From Firmicutes bacterium AM55-24TS (GTDB taxonomy: Bacteria > Bacillota > Clostridia > UBA1381), in NCBI GenBank assembly GCA_003460745.1, contig QTVU01000083.1, positions 1 through 6,501 of the forward strand: DNA of 6,501 nt, in the 5' to 3' direction. Of the stretch, positions 1 to 6,501 are shown piece after piece. The first letter of the stretch is position 1; each line of letters opens with the position of its first letter. The position numbers were made by a program, and so were the translations under genes. Under the pieces are notes generated by a model. It searched no databases. It was given only the letters and a program-made list of their open reading frames with translations, and was not told where the DNA came from.

Positions 1-18
1 AGTGATGGAGTGGTGGAA
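1..18 (+). repeat. Right end of a truncated intergenic repeat copy
   Basis: The first 18 bases match bases 143-160 at 17 of 18 positions (agtgaYggagtggtggaa). They therefore look like the right end of a second copy of the inverted repeat at 62-160, cut off by the window edge. The 43 bases between the two copies are AT-rich and show no gene. Confidence 0.6.
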
Positions 19-61
19 AATGATACGATAAAAAATTACAGTCATATGAAAATATGAACAA

Positions 62-160
62 GCCACCCCACAATCAACTGCGTTGACAGCTCCCCTCAAT
101 TGGAGCCGTATAAAAAGCTCTCCTTGAGGAGAGGTGTCACGAAGTGACGGAGTGGTGGAA
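62..160. repeat. Imperfect inverted repeat, intergenic palindromic element
   Basis: A ~99-bp element has arms that pair over most of their length. The core arms GACAGCTCCCCTCAA (85-99) and TTGAGGAGAGGTGTC (124-138) are complementary at 13 of 15 positions. The outer ends, CCACCCCA near 63-70 and GGAGTGGTGG at 149-158, are also partly complementary. No open reading frame lies inside. GC-rich palindromes of this style (ccacccc...gctcccctc) are scattered between genes in many gut Firmicutes; that assignment is from memory, not from a search. It could be a small non-autonomous mobile element. It sits just beyond the rnpB terminator, so it probably does not belong to that transcript. Confidence 0.6.
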
Positions 161-161
161 T

Positions 162-190
162 AAAAAAAGAAATGCCAAAAGGCATTTCTT
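162..190 (-). terminator. Intrinsic terminator of rnpB
   Basis: Read on the minus strand, AAGAAATGCC (190-181), a TTTT loop and GGCATTTCTT (176-167) form a perfect 10-bp stem. A run of further Ts (166-162) follows directly. This is a textbook Rho-independent terminator, five bases after the closing P1 helix of the RNase P RNA. Confidence 0.9.
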
Positions 191-194
191 AAAA

Positions 195-518
195 TGAGCA
201 AATCTATAAGCCGGGTTCTGTATTAGATAATCATCTATCTCGACGTACAGTTACCTATACGCTCAAGCCTTTCAAGGGAACACGCCGAGCAAGCTTAACA
301 TTCCCAAAGTTGCTTCAGGTGGGGTTTACACGGGAATTCAGTTGCCATCTTCCCTGTGCGCTCTTACCGCACATTTCCACAATCACCTTAATAAATTAAG
401 GCATTTATTTTCTGTTGCACTATCCTTAAAGTCACCTTTACCGGCCGTTAGCCGGCACCCTGCTCTGTGAAGCCCGGACTTTCCTCACCGTAAACGGCGC
501 GATTATCTGACTTACTCT
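195..518 (-). ncRNA. rnpB: RNase P RNA, bacterial class A
   Basis: This is the catalytic RNA of ribonuclease P, which removes the 5' leader from precursor tRNAs together with the RnpA protein. The conserved 5' core GAGGAAAGTCCGGGCT is at 486-471, AGTGCAACAGAAA at 421-409, the GTGCGGTAAGAGCGCAC hairpin near 374-358, and the 3' core ACAGAACCCGGCTTAT near 221-206. The ends are fixed by helix P1: GAGTAAGTC (517-509) pairs over nine positions, two of them G-U, with GATTTGCTC (204-196). The promoter at 525-553 places the start at about 518, and the terminator follows at once. The overall layout resembles the class A (E. coli-like) form, as in most Clostridia, rather than the class B form of Bacillus. 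The apical part of P15 (about 305-276) appears to lack the GGU that usually contacts the tRNA CCA end. Confidence 0.95.
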
Positions 519-524
519 TAAAAT

Positions 525-553
525 ATTATACAATATATTTTAAATTATGTCAA
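525..553 (-). promoter_or_regulatory. Consensus sigma-A promoter of rnpB
   Basis: On the minus strand TTGACA (553-548) is separated by 17 bases from TATAAT (530-525). Both hexamers match consensus exactly. The predicted start, six or seven bases downstream, coincides with the 5' side of RNase P helix P1 at 517-518. The -35 box contains the TGA stop codon of nif3 (552-550), so the promoter is embedded in the end of the upstream gene. A strong constitutive promoter suits an abundant, essential RNA. Confidence 0.88.
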
Positions 554-1326
554 ACAAGTTTAAAAATATCCTTATTTTCTGATTTTATTATCTCAATATC
601 AGTATCCTTCAAAATATCTTCAAATATATCCATAACACATATTTCAGTAGGATAATGACCTGCGTCAATGACGCATATTCCAAGTTCGGTCATATCAATC
701 ATATTATGATACTTCATATCACCTGTTATAATAACGTCCGCACCCTTTTCAAATGCAAGCGGAATAATTTCACTGCAGCTGCCCGATGCAACCGCAACTG
801 TATTAATATCCTTTTCAAAATCGCCGGAAACACGCAAAAAAGGTGTGCCGAGTATCTTTTTACAATGTTCTGTAAAATCACCTAATTTAATCGTTTTTTC
901 AAGTCTGCCGTATCGTCCCAAACCTGCCGATGAATCATCGGTATGTTGGTCAAGTATTTTAACATCTGTAAGTTCAAACATTTCGGCAAGTTTATCATTT
1001 ATACCGCCTTTAGCTGTATCCATATTAGTATGAGCGGCGAAAAGCGGTATATTATTTTCAATAAGCAATTTAAGCATTTGTCCCACAGATGTGGAATAAT
1101 CAATTCTCTTTATACCGCCAAGCAGTATTGGGTGATGTGAAACAATCATATCGGCATTTTTTGATATAGCCTCTTTAACGGTATTGATATTTGTATCAAG
1201 CGTTACAAATACCTTTTTTACGTCCTTATTTTCATCACCGCACAAAAGACCGACATTATCCCATGAATACGCCAATCTTTCGGGGCATACATTCTCAATT
1301 ATTTTAATTATTTCTTTAGCTTTCAT
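550..1326 (-). CDS. NIF3/DUF34 family dinuclear metal protein
   Basis: This 258-residue protein belongs to the NIF3-like family (B. subtilis YqfO, E. coli YbgI), toroidal oligomers that bind two metal ions. The exact cellular reaction is not settled; hydrolase and GTP cyclohydrolase-I-like labels are used in databases. Visible signatures are WDNVGLLCG (22-30), SHHPILLGG (63-71) with His64 and His65, AAHTNMDTAKGG (97-108) with His99 and Asp103, and a C-terminal GDMKYH (202-207) then DAGHYPTE (221-228) with His223 and Glu228. These are the expected metal ligands. YqfO-type proteins of about 370 residues carry a PII-like middle insertion; this one lacks it. The ATG overlaps the end of trmK by 11 bases, with AAGGA upstream, indicating translational coupling. 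The trmK-nif3 pair is widely conserved in Firmicutes, which hints at a shared but undefined role. Confidence 0.93.
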   Translation of the reverse strand: MKAKEIIKIIENVCPERLAYSWDNVGLLCGDENKDVKKVFVTLDTNINTVKEAISKNADMIVSHHPILLGGIKRIDYSTSVGQMLKLLIENNIPLFAAHTNMDTAKGGINDKLAEMFELTDVKILDQHTDDSSAGLGRYGRLEKTIKLGDFTEHCKKILGTPFLRVSGDFEKDINTVAVASGSCSEIIPLAFEKGADVIITGDMKYHNMIDMTELGICVIDAGHYPTEICVMDIFEDILKDTDIEIIKSENKDIFKLV

Positions 1327-1984
1327 ATTTATTCAATTCCTTTAGCCAGTATTTATATTTATTGAGTTTATTCTCGTCAACGTCTTTTGAATTTTCAAGA
1401 CCTGTTATAACCTTGACAAATTCACGATGTTTTTTATCATAGAGATTTTTATAATACTTATGATTTACAAGATATTTCGGTAAATGATATTCAATATCGT
1501 TATCAAATTCCTTTTGAGGTTTATTTATAACATTCATTATATTATATACCTTAAATCCCTCAATGGCAATATCTTCGTCCGTAATAGAAAAGCCGTTTGA
1601 AATAAGATACTTTCTAAGCTCATATTGTGAATTCATCGGTTGAAGTACAAGATTACATTTTCTCGCCTTTTCTATATCTGCACTTAAAATCTCACTGATA
1701 AGCTGACCGCCCATACCGGCAATTATAACGGTGTCAACCTCACCTTTTTCAATAACTGAAAGACCGCTGCCAAGCCTTACTTCAATTTTATCAGAAAGTT
1801 TATGCTTTTCAACATTAGCCTTTGCAATATCAACCGGTCCTTGTCTTACATCGCCTGCAATAACGTATTCGGCTAAATAATTTTCAACAAGATAAATAGG
1901 AATATATGCGTGGTCAGTACCAATATCAGCGATTCTATTCCCTTTTGTATGGTCTATTATACATTTTAAACGTGGTGTAATCAT
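1316..1984 (-). CDS. trmK: tRNA (adenine(22)-N1)-methyltransferase TrmK
   Basis: TrmK uses S-adenosylmethionine to methylate N1 of adenine 22 in the D-loop region of tRNAs; it acts in the cytoplasm. The 222-residue protein fits the COG2384 family in length. The Rossmann SAM site is visible as IADIGTDHAYIP (18-29), with the acidic strand end GDV at 44-46. The family-typical AGMGG (89-93) and LQPMNSQYELRKYL (114-127) follow. The C-terminal third (about 155-222) is Lys/Tyr-rich and probably helical, matching the family's coiled-coil tail. A strong GGAGG (1998-1994) lies nine bases before the ATG and supports the start. The gene is first of a two-gene operon with nif3, behind a promoter that overlaps two DnaA boxes. 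Confidence 0.93.
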   Translation of the reverse strand: MITPRLKCIIDHTKGNRIADIGTDHAYIPIYLVENYLAEYVIAGDVRQGPVDIAKANVEKHKLSDKIEVRLGSGLSVIEKGEVDTVIIAGMGGQLISEILSADIEKARKCNLVLQPMNSQYELRKYLISNGFSITDEDIAIEGFKVYNIMNVINKPQKEFDNDIEYHLPKYLVNHKYYKNLYDKKHREFVKVITGLENSKDVDENKLNKYKYWLKELNKYES

Positions 1985-2036
1985 AAATAATTACCTCCGA
2001 GATTCAAATAAATTAGTTTATACGGTTATCCTACAA

Positions 2037-2065
2037 GTTATACACACAGTGTGGATAACTTTCAA
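2037..2065 (-). promoter_or_regulatory. Probable promoter of trmK-nif3, under DnaA boxes
   Basis: On the minus strand TTGAAA (2065-2060) and TATAAC (2042-2037) are 17 bases apart, each one mismatch from consensus, giving a leader of about 45 bases before trmK. The spacer contains an exact DnaA box (2050-2058). A second, inverted box TTATACACA (2038-2046) covers the -10 element. The box arrangement is directly visible; control by DnaA is inference. Confidence 0.6.
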
Positions 2066-2473
2066 GGTGTTATAAACAACAAAAAACGCCTTAAAACCGT
2101 AATTTGTGGTGAGTTATCATCAGTTATCCACACTTTTTCCTCGTATTTGTGTAATATTTGTAACAATAGTATAATATTAAAATGTAAACCTTAAAAAATC
2201 GCATATTTACGCGATTTTTTATAAACGGTAATAATTACACACTGTGTGGATAACTGTGTGGATAACGTGGATAACTCAAAATAAATGGCTTGTCTACGTC
2301 ATTTTTAAGTGGATAAGTGGTAAAATTAAGGTGTTGATAAGTCAAATTTAACCATAAATTAGTTTACATAATACCACAACTATATCTTGTGTTACAGAAA
2401 TATTACAAACACAATATAGGTTATCAGCACAAACGTGGAAAAACTAATTTTGGCTGTTTTGTAATGTTGATAA
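2038..2473. other. DnaA-box cluster, candidate origin or DnaA-binding region
   Basis: Matches to TTATCCACA in either orientation are dense in this gene-free stretch. Exact copies are at 2050-2058 (-), 2124-2132 (+), 2245-2253 (-) and 2257-2265 (-). TTATACACA is at 2038-2046 (+). One-mismatch copies are at 2266-2274, 2308-2316, 2332-2340 and 2465-2473 (all -). The boxes at 2038 and 2050 face each other with a 3-base gap. Those at 2245, 2257 and 2266 form a tight same-direction array. The ~110 bases between the two main groups (2133-2244) are extremely AT-rich and could serve as an unwinding element. No dnaA gene is in the window, and all flanking genes run the same way, so oriC is possible but not shown. 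A secondary origin lobe, a DnaA titration site or a regulatory region would fit too. Confidence 0.75.
2193..2220. terminator. Perfect hairpin, probable bidirectional terminator
   Basis: AAAAAATCGC (2193-2202) and GCGATTTTTT (2211-2220) form a perfect 10-bp stem with an 8-base loop. Six Ts end the stem on either strand, so it could stop transcription in both directions. Its position between serS and the trmK promoter fits a backstop for the parA-serS operon. It also lies within the AT-rich part of the DnaA-box region, where a cruciform or unwinding role cannot be excluded. Confidence 0.6.
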
Positions 2474-2480
2474 ATACAAT

Positions 2481-2506
2481 AATAGGCAAGCCATGGCTTG
2501 CCTATT
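2481..2506 (-). terminator. Perfect 26-base palindrome after serS
   Basis: The palindrome (AATAGGCAAGCC and its exact complement GGCTTGCCTATT, joined by AT) starts 14 bases after the serS stop codon. As RNA it folds into an 11-bp stem with a four-base CATG loop. It is the likely 3' end of the operon transcript. The sequence after it on the minus strand has only short T runs, so it is a weaker intrinsic terminator than the one at 2193-2220 and may mainly protect the 3' end. Confidence 0.55.
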
Positions 2507-2520
2507 TACAAAAATCAAAA

Positions 2521-3791
<1,271 letters not shown>

Positions 3792-3809
3792 CTTAAATTT
3801 ATCCTTTCT

Positions 3810-4253
3810 TTAATTTATATTATTTTTAATGTTATCGTATATAATTTTTTGGTCACTTGAAAGATCGTTGTAATTAACTTTATCAAGCGTTTCAAGTGCC
3901 ATTGAATTATTACCGAGTGTAAAATAACCGTTTGCACTTAGTAATAAATCATTTTGTGACTGTTTTTGTGTAAGTGATTCATTATCAGATTTAAGCTGTA
4001 TATTTTCTTCGGATAATTCTTGATTTTCTTTTTTTAGATTACTGTTATTTTCTAGTAAAACTGTATTTTCTTCACTAAGTATTGATGCCTTTTCGGAAAT
4101 ACTCATTTCTTTATCCGGTGATTCAATAACTTGCGGCTGATTTTTTTGCATATTTGTCTGACCTAAAAACGAAAAAATAATCAGCAATACCGCAACTATA
4201 AATATTAAAGCAGTGTAGAGAAACATAGATTTGTTATCATTCTTATTAGCCAT
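3810..4253 (-). CDS. Uncharacterised membrane-anchored coiled-coil protein
   Basis: I do not recognise this 147-residue protein. It has a short polar start (1-9), one hydrophobic segment at about 10-30 (FLYTALIFIVAVLLIIFSFL) and a Gln/Ser-rich linker. A Glu/Asn/Leu-rich heptad-like stretch at about 50-100 (SEEN, KKEN, SEEN repeats) reads as a coiled coil. The C-terminal part (about 101-147) resembles one TPR-like helix pair (LSANGYFTLGNNSMALETLDKV). The likely topology is a single-pass anchor with the coiled coil outside the cytoplasm, since the positively charged residues (Lys4, Lys8) are on the N-terminal side. The start overlaps the DUF4446 stop by eight bases and has GAGGA upstream, so the two are translationally coupled. 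A role near ParAB or in septation or segregation is guilt by association only. Confidence 0.8.
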   Translation of the reverse strand: MANKNDNKSMFLYTALIFIVAVLLIIFSFLGQTNMQKNQPQVIESPDKEMSISEKASILSEENTVLLENNSNLKKENQELSEENIQLKSDNESLTQKQSQNDLLLSANGYFTLGNNSMALETLDKVNYNDLSSDQKIIYDNIKNNIN

Positions 4254-4752
4254 TGTTTTCAGTCCTCTTTAGTTTACTTTTTGCATTTTCAAGTGCAGCA
4301 TTTTCTTCATCAAGAAGTTTTATAGGTGTTTGACCGCCGACAATTTCACGCACATATGTATTGCATGAATTGTGTCCGTAAAGCGATGTTAAAATGATAC
4401 CGTCGTTGTTGTTATTCAAAATAGCAAGTGCAAAGCTTAGTTTTCCTGTAACATCGTCAAATGCATCAAAATTAACAACAGCTACCTTTTTTAGTGAAAT
4501 ATTAGAATCATTTTCGCAATTTGCAAGTCGCGACATCAAAACCGCGTCGGATGTATCATTTACAGTCTTTGATAAATCATCAACTTTATCGTAGTAATCT
4601 TTTAAAGCACCTATAATATCGCCTTCATCGGAATAATCCATAAGTGTGTTGATTTTTGATGAATTAATGCTGTTGCAGATGAAACAAATAACTATAAGTA
4701 TCATCATTATTGCAAGAGCAATAAAAATAAGTGTATTTGTATCAATATTCAT
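4246..4752 (-). CDS. DUF4446 family membrane-anchored protein
   Basis: This 168-residue protein has an N-terminal transmembrane helix at about 7-29. A short helical linker follows, then a compact domain with the DUF4446 signature: VAVVNFDAFDDVTGKLSFAL (90-109), GIILTSLYGHN (118-128) and a C-terminal LDEENAALENAK (147-158). Function is unknown. The family is found in Clostridia and relatives, commonly just downstream of parB, as here. The start is two bases after the parB stop, and its GGAG (within 4760-4764) lies inside the 3' end of parB, so translation is probably coupled. The topology suggests a soluble domain held at the membrane near the segregation proteins, but nothing in the sequence names a partner. 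Confidence 0.88.
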   Translation of the reverse strand: MNIDTNTLIFIALAIMMILIVICFICNSINSSKINTLMDYSDEGDIIGALKDYYDKVDDLSKTVNDTSDAVLMSRLANCENDSNISLKKVAVVNFDAFDDVTGKLSFALAILNNNNDGIILTSLYGHNSCNTYVREIVGGQTPIKLLDEENAALENAKSKLKRTENNG

Positions 4753-4754
4753 TC

Positions 4755-5639
4755 TTATTCTCCTTTTATATTAAAAAATCCAAGAACACGTTCTAAATCT
4801 TCGTTTCCGTAATATTCAATTTCAATTTTACCTTTTTTAGCGGTATGATTAATTCTGACTTTTGTACCCATTGCAGAAGATAATGTATTTTGTATCTTCT
4901 CAATTTCAATGTCATAAGCCGTTTTTTCAGACTTTTTCTTCTGTGGCTTTTTCTTTTGAAGTTGCTTTGCAAGAGCCTCGGCTTGTCTTACATTTAAGTT
5001 ATCTTCGATAATACGTTTTGAAAGTGCTATTCGCAGTTCTTTATCATCAAGCGAAAGTATCGCACGTGCGTGACCGCTTGTTAAAGTACCTAAAATAAGC
5101 ATTTTCTGAATTTCGTCCTCAAGTGACAAAAGTCTTAATGAATTGGCGATTGCACTTCTGCTCTTTCCTACTCTTTGACTTATAAGTTCTTGAGTAAGAT
5201 TAAATTCGTCCATCAATAAGTTATAACCGATAGCCTCTTCAATCGGATTTAGATTTTCACGCTGCAAATTTTCAATCAAAGCAATTTCGGCAACCTGTTC
5301 TTCACTGTATTTTCTTATAACTGCCGGAATTTCTTTTAAATTTGCCTTTTTTGCGGCTCTCCAACGTCTTTCACCGGCAACGATTTTATACATATTATTG
5401 TCGGACGGTGTTATTATAATAGGTTGAATAAGTCCGTGTTCCTTAATAGAATCTGCAAGAGCCGTTATTTTTTCTTCGTCAAAATGACGTCTTGGTTGTT
5501 TTTTGTTAGGCTCAATCAGGGACATACGCACTTTTTTTATGTCCCCCTCTGAAGATTTAGTAATATCGGAAGTAACTTCTTCAATATCTTCTTCATTAAA
5601 AAGAGAATTAAGCCCTTTGCCTAAACCTTTTTTAGCCAT
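4755..5639 (-). CDS. parB: Chromosome-partitioning protein ParB (Spo0J family)
   Basis: ParB binds parS sites near the origin, loads on DNA as a CTP-dependent sliding clamp and recruits condensin while stimulating ParA. The 294 residues show the whole family layout. The N-terminal ParA-contact peptide GLGKGLNSLF is at 5-14. The ParB/Srx CTPase fold follows with QPRRHF (48-53), GERRWRA (89-95) and ENLQRENLNP (123-132). A helix-turn-helix lies at about 148-170 (LTQELISQRVGKSRSAIANSL), and after a Lys-rich linker (228-239) comes a C-terminal dimerisation domain (about 245-294). AAAGGAG sits seven bases before the ATG. It follows parA by 30 bases. No parS-like palindrome (TGTTTCACGTGAAACA type) was seen in the window, although these usually lie close by. 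Confidence 0.97.
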   Translation of the reverse strand: MAKKGLGKGLNSLFNEEDIEEVTSDITKSSEGDIKKVRMSLIEPNKKQPRRHFDEEKITALADSIKEHGLIQPIIITPSDNNMYKIVAGERRWRAAKKANLKEIPAVIRKYSEEQVAEIALIENLQRENLNPIEEAIGYNLLMDEFNLTQELISQRVGKSRSAIANSLRLLSLEDEIQKMLILGTLTSGHARAILSLDDKELRIALSKRIIEDNLNVRQAEALAKQLQKKKPQKKKSEKTAYDIEIEKIQNTLSSAMGTKVRINHTAKKGKIEIEYYGNEDLERVLGFFNIKGE

Positions 5640-5669
5640 ATGCTCACTCCTTTACTGACATTAATTAAG

Positions 5670-6434
5670 TTATTTATTGTTTCGTATAACTTCCTTTGCC
5701 AGAGCCATATATGCGTCTGCACCTTTAGAGGTTCTGTCATAGTTTATTATAGGCTCACCGAAAGACGGTGATTCACTTAAACGAACATTTCGCGGAATAA
5801 TGGTTTTATAAACCTTATCCGGAAAGTATTTTTTAACTTCGTCAAGCACCTGTATTGAAAGATTTGTTCTGCCGTCATACATAGTTCCGAGAACACCTTC
5901 AATTTCAATTTGCGGATTAAGTTTCTTTTTGATTGTCTTAATTGTGGTAATAAGCTGACTTAAACCCTCAAGTGCATAGTATTCGCATTGTATCGGAATT
6001 AATACGGAATCTGACGCAGTCATAATATTAATAGTAATCATTCCGAGTGCAGGAGGTGAATCTATTATAATGTAGTCAAAGTTTTCTTTAATCATATCAA
6101 TGGCATTTTTCAAGAAAAACTCACGCTTATCTTCATATGCAAGCTCAATTTCAGCGGCAGAAAGGTCTGAAGATGACGGAATGACATACAAATTATTATA
6201 TTTTGTCTTGATTACAGCGTCTTTTGTTTTAGAACTGTCAACAAAACAATCATAAATTGATAATTTATAATCATCTTTTTCAATACCAAGACCGCTTGTC
6301 GAATTACCTTGAGGGTCACAGTCTATAAGCAGAGTTTTTTTATTTTCATATGCAAGACATGATGACAGATTAACAGAAGTGGTTGTTTTACCGACACCAC
6401 CCTTTTGATTTGTTATTGCAATTATTTTTGTCAT
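5670..6434 (-). CDS. parA: Chromosome-partitioning ATPase ParA (Soj family)
   Basis: ParA is a deviant-Walker ATPase that binds DNA non-specifically as an ATP dimer, drives origin segregation with ParB and, in Bacillus, also regulates DnaA. Visible motifs are the deviant Walker A KGGVGKTT (11-18) with the signature Lys11, Walker A' LLIDCDPQGN (35-44) with Asp40, and Walker B YIIIDSPP (121-128). Arg189 and Arg218 match by position the DNA-binding arginines known for B. subtilis Soj. At 254 residues it is close to Soj in length and lacks the N-terminal extension of plasmid ParAs. The start at 6434 is preferred: GGAG (6444-6441) is six bases upstream. An in-frame GTG at 6446 would use part of that Shine-Dalgarno site as a codon and is unlikely. 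It is first of the five-gene operon. Confidence 0.97.
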   Translation of the reverse strand: MTKIIAITNQKGGVGKTTTSVNLSSCLAYENKKTLLIDCDPQGNSTSGLGIEKDDYKLSIYDCFVDSSKTKDAVIKTKYNNLYVIPSSSDLSAAEIELAYEDKREFFLKNAIDMIKENFDYIIIDSPPALGMITINIMTASDSVLIPIQCEYYALEGLSQLITTIKTIKKKLNPQIEIEGVLGTMYDGRTNLSIQVLDEVKKYFPDKVYKTIIPRNVRLSESPSFGEPIINYDRTSKGADAYMALAKEVIRNNK

Positions 6435-6470
6435 AATAATCTCCACTTTTTTAATTTATTTCTATATATT

Positions 6471-6499
6471 ATTATATCATAAAATTTTTTATTTGTAAA
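6471..6499 (-). promoter_or_regulatory. Strong sigma-A promoter of the parA operon
   Basis: On the minus strand TTTACA (6499-6494) and TATAAT (6476-6471) are 17 bases apart. A TG one base before the -10 (TGATATAAT) adds an extended -10 element. The predicted start near 6464 gives a leader of about 30 bases, rich in A and T, before parA. No operator, DnaA box or parS site overlaps it. It is the only good promoter I see for the five genes down to serS. Confidence 0.82.
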
Positions 6500-6501
6500 T
6501 G

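Noticed and set aside
1..160. CRISPR array or RNA gene in the repeat region
   Set aside because: There are only two copies, one truncated, with no regular spacers, and the structure is an inverted repeat rather than a direct-repeat array.
655..1140. Three plus-strand open frames opposite nif3
   Set aside because: They lie antisense to well-conserved nif3 codons, including metal-ligand motifs, and give low-complexity translations with no recognisable domain.
2147..2175. Possible plus-strand promoter TTGTGT, 17 bases, TATAAT inside the DnaA-box region
   Set aside because: The -35 is poor, no gene follows on that strand, and the hairpin at 2193-2220 would stop any transcript after some tens of bases. 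AT-rich DNA produces such -10 matches readily.
5058..5072. CACGTG-centred sequence (gcacgtgcgtg) within parB as a possible parS site
   Set aside because: Only the central CACGTG fits; the flanks do not match the TGTTTCACGTGAAACA-type palindrome and the bases are explained by conserved parB codons (the SGHARAIL region).
6435..6446. GTG at 6446 as the start of parA, giving four extra residues
   Set aside because: The GTG and following GAG form the Shine-Dalgarno site for the ATG at 6434, and Soj-type proteins begin just before the KGGVGKTT motif as the ATG predicts.

Overview
The window is AT-rich DNA from a Gram-positive bacterium, most likely a gut-type clostridium (class Clostridia). Three things point there: the gene content (a Soj/Spo0J-type parA-parB pair followed by a DUF4446 gene, and a trmK-nif3 pair); an RNase P RNA with class A character rather than the class B form of Bacilli; and consensus sigma-A promoters with strong Shine-Dalgarno sites. 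Every gene is on the minus strand, so transcription runs from the right end towards the left.

Right half (about 6500 to 2480). A near-perfect promoter at 6471-6499 opens a tight run of five genes: parA (5670-6434), parB (4755-5639), a DUF4446 membrane-anchored protein (4246-4752), an unrecognised membrane/coiled-coil protein (3810-4253) and serS (2521-3791). Gaps are 30, 2, -8 and 18 bases, which fits a single operon. serS is not open in one frame. Its first 20 codons and the rest of the gene are joined only by a -1 shift at an A AAA AAG heptamer (3732-3738). One missing A in a homopolymer, or a real recoding site, would explain this equally well on sequence alone. Allowing the shift, the protein is 423 residues, normal for SerS. 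A perfect 26-base palindrome (2481-2506) follows the serS stop.

Middle (1985-2480). This is a gene-free, very AT-rich stretch packed with DnaA-box sequences: four exact TTATCCACA boxes, one TTATACACA and at least four one-mismatch copies, plus a 10-bp hairpin. It looks like a replication-origin-type or DnaA-titration region. The promoter proposed for the next operon lies directly under two of the boxes.

Left half (1984 to 162). trmK (tRNA m1A22 methyltransferase) and nif3 (NIF3/DUF34 family) overlap by 11 bases and form an operon. A consensus promoter overlapping the nif3 stop codon drives rnpB (about 195-518), which ends at a strong intrinsic terminator (162-190). The first 160 bases hold no gene. 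They contain a ~99-bp imperfect inverted repeat and the end of a second copy, of the kind of intergenic palindromic element found in gut Firmicutes.

The window thus joins chromosome segregation (ParA/ParB, with no parS site seen here), a DnaA-binding region and translation or tRNA functions (SerS, TrmK, RNase P). This is a typical origin-proximal mixture. The points most worth a second look are the serS frameshift, the DnaA-box cluster, and an apparently missing GGU motif in loop L15 of the RNase P RNA.
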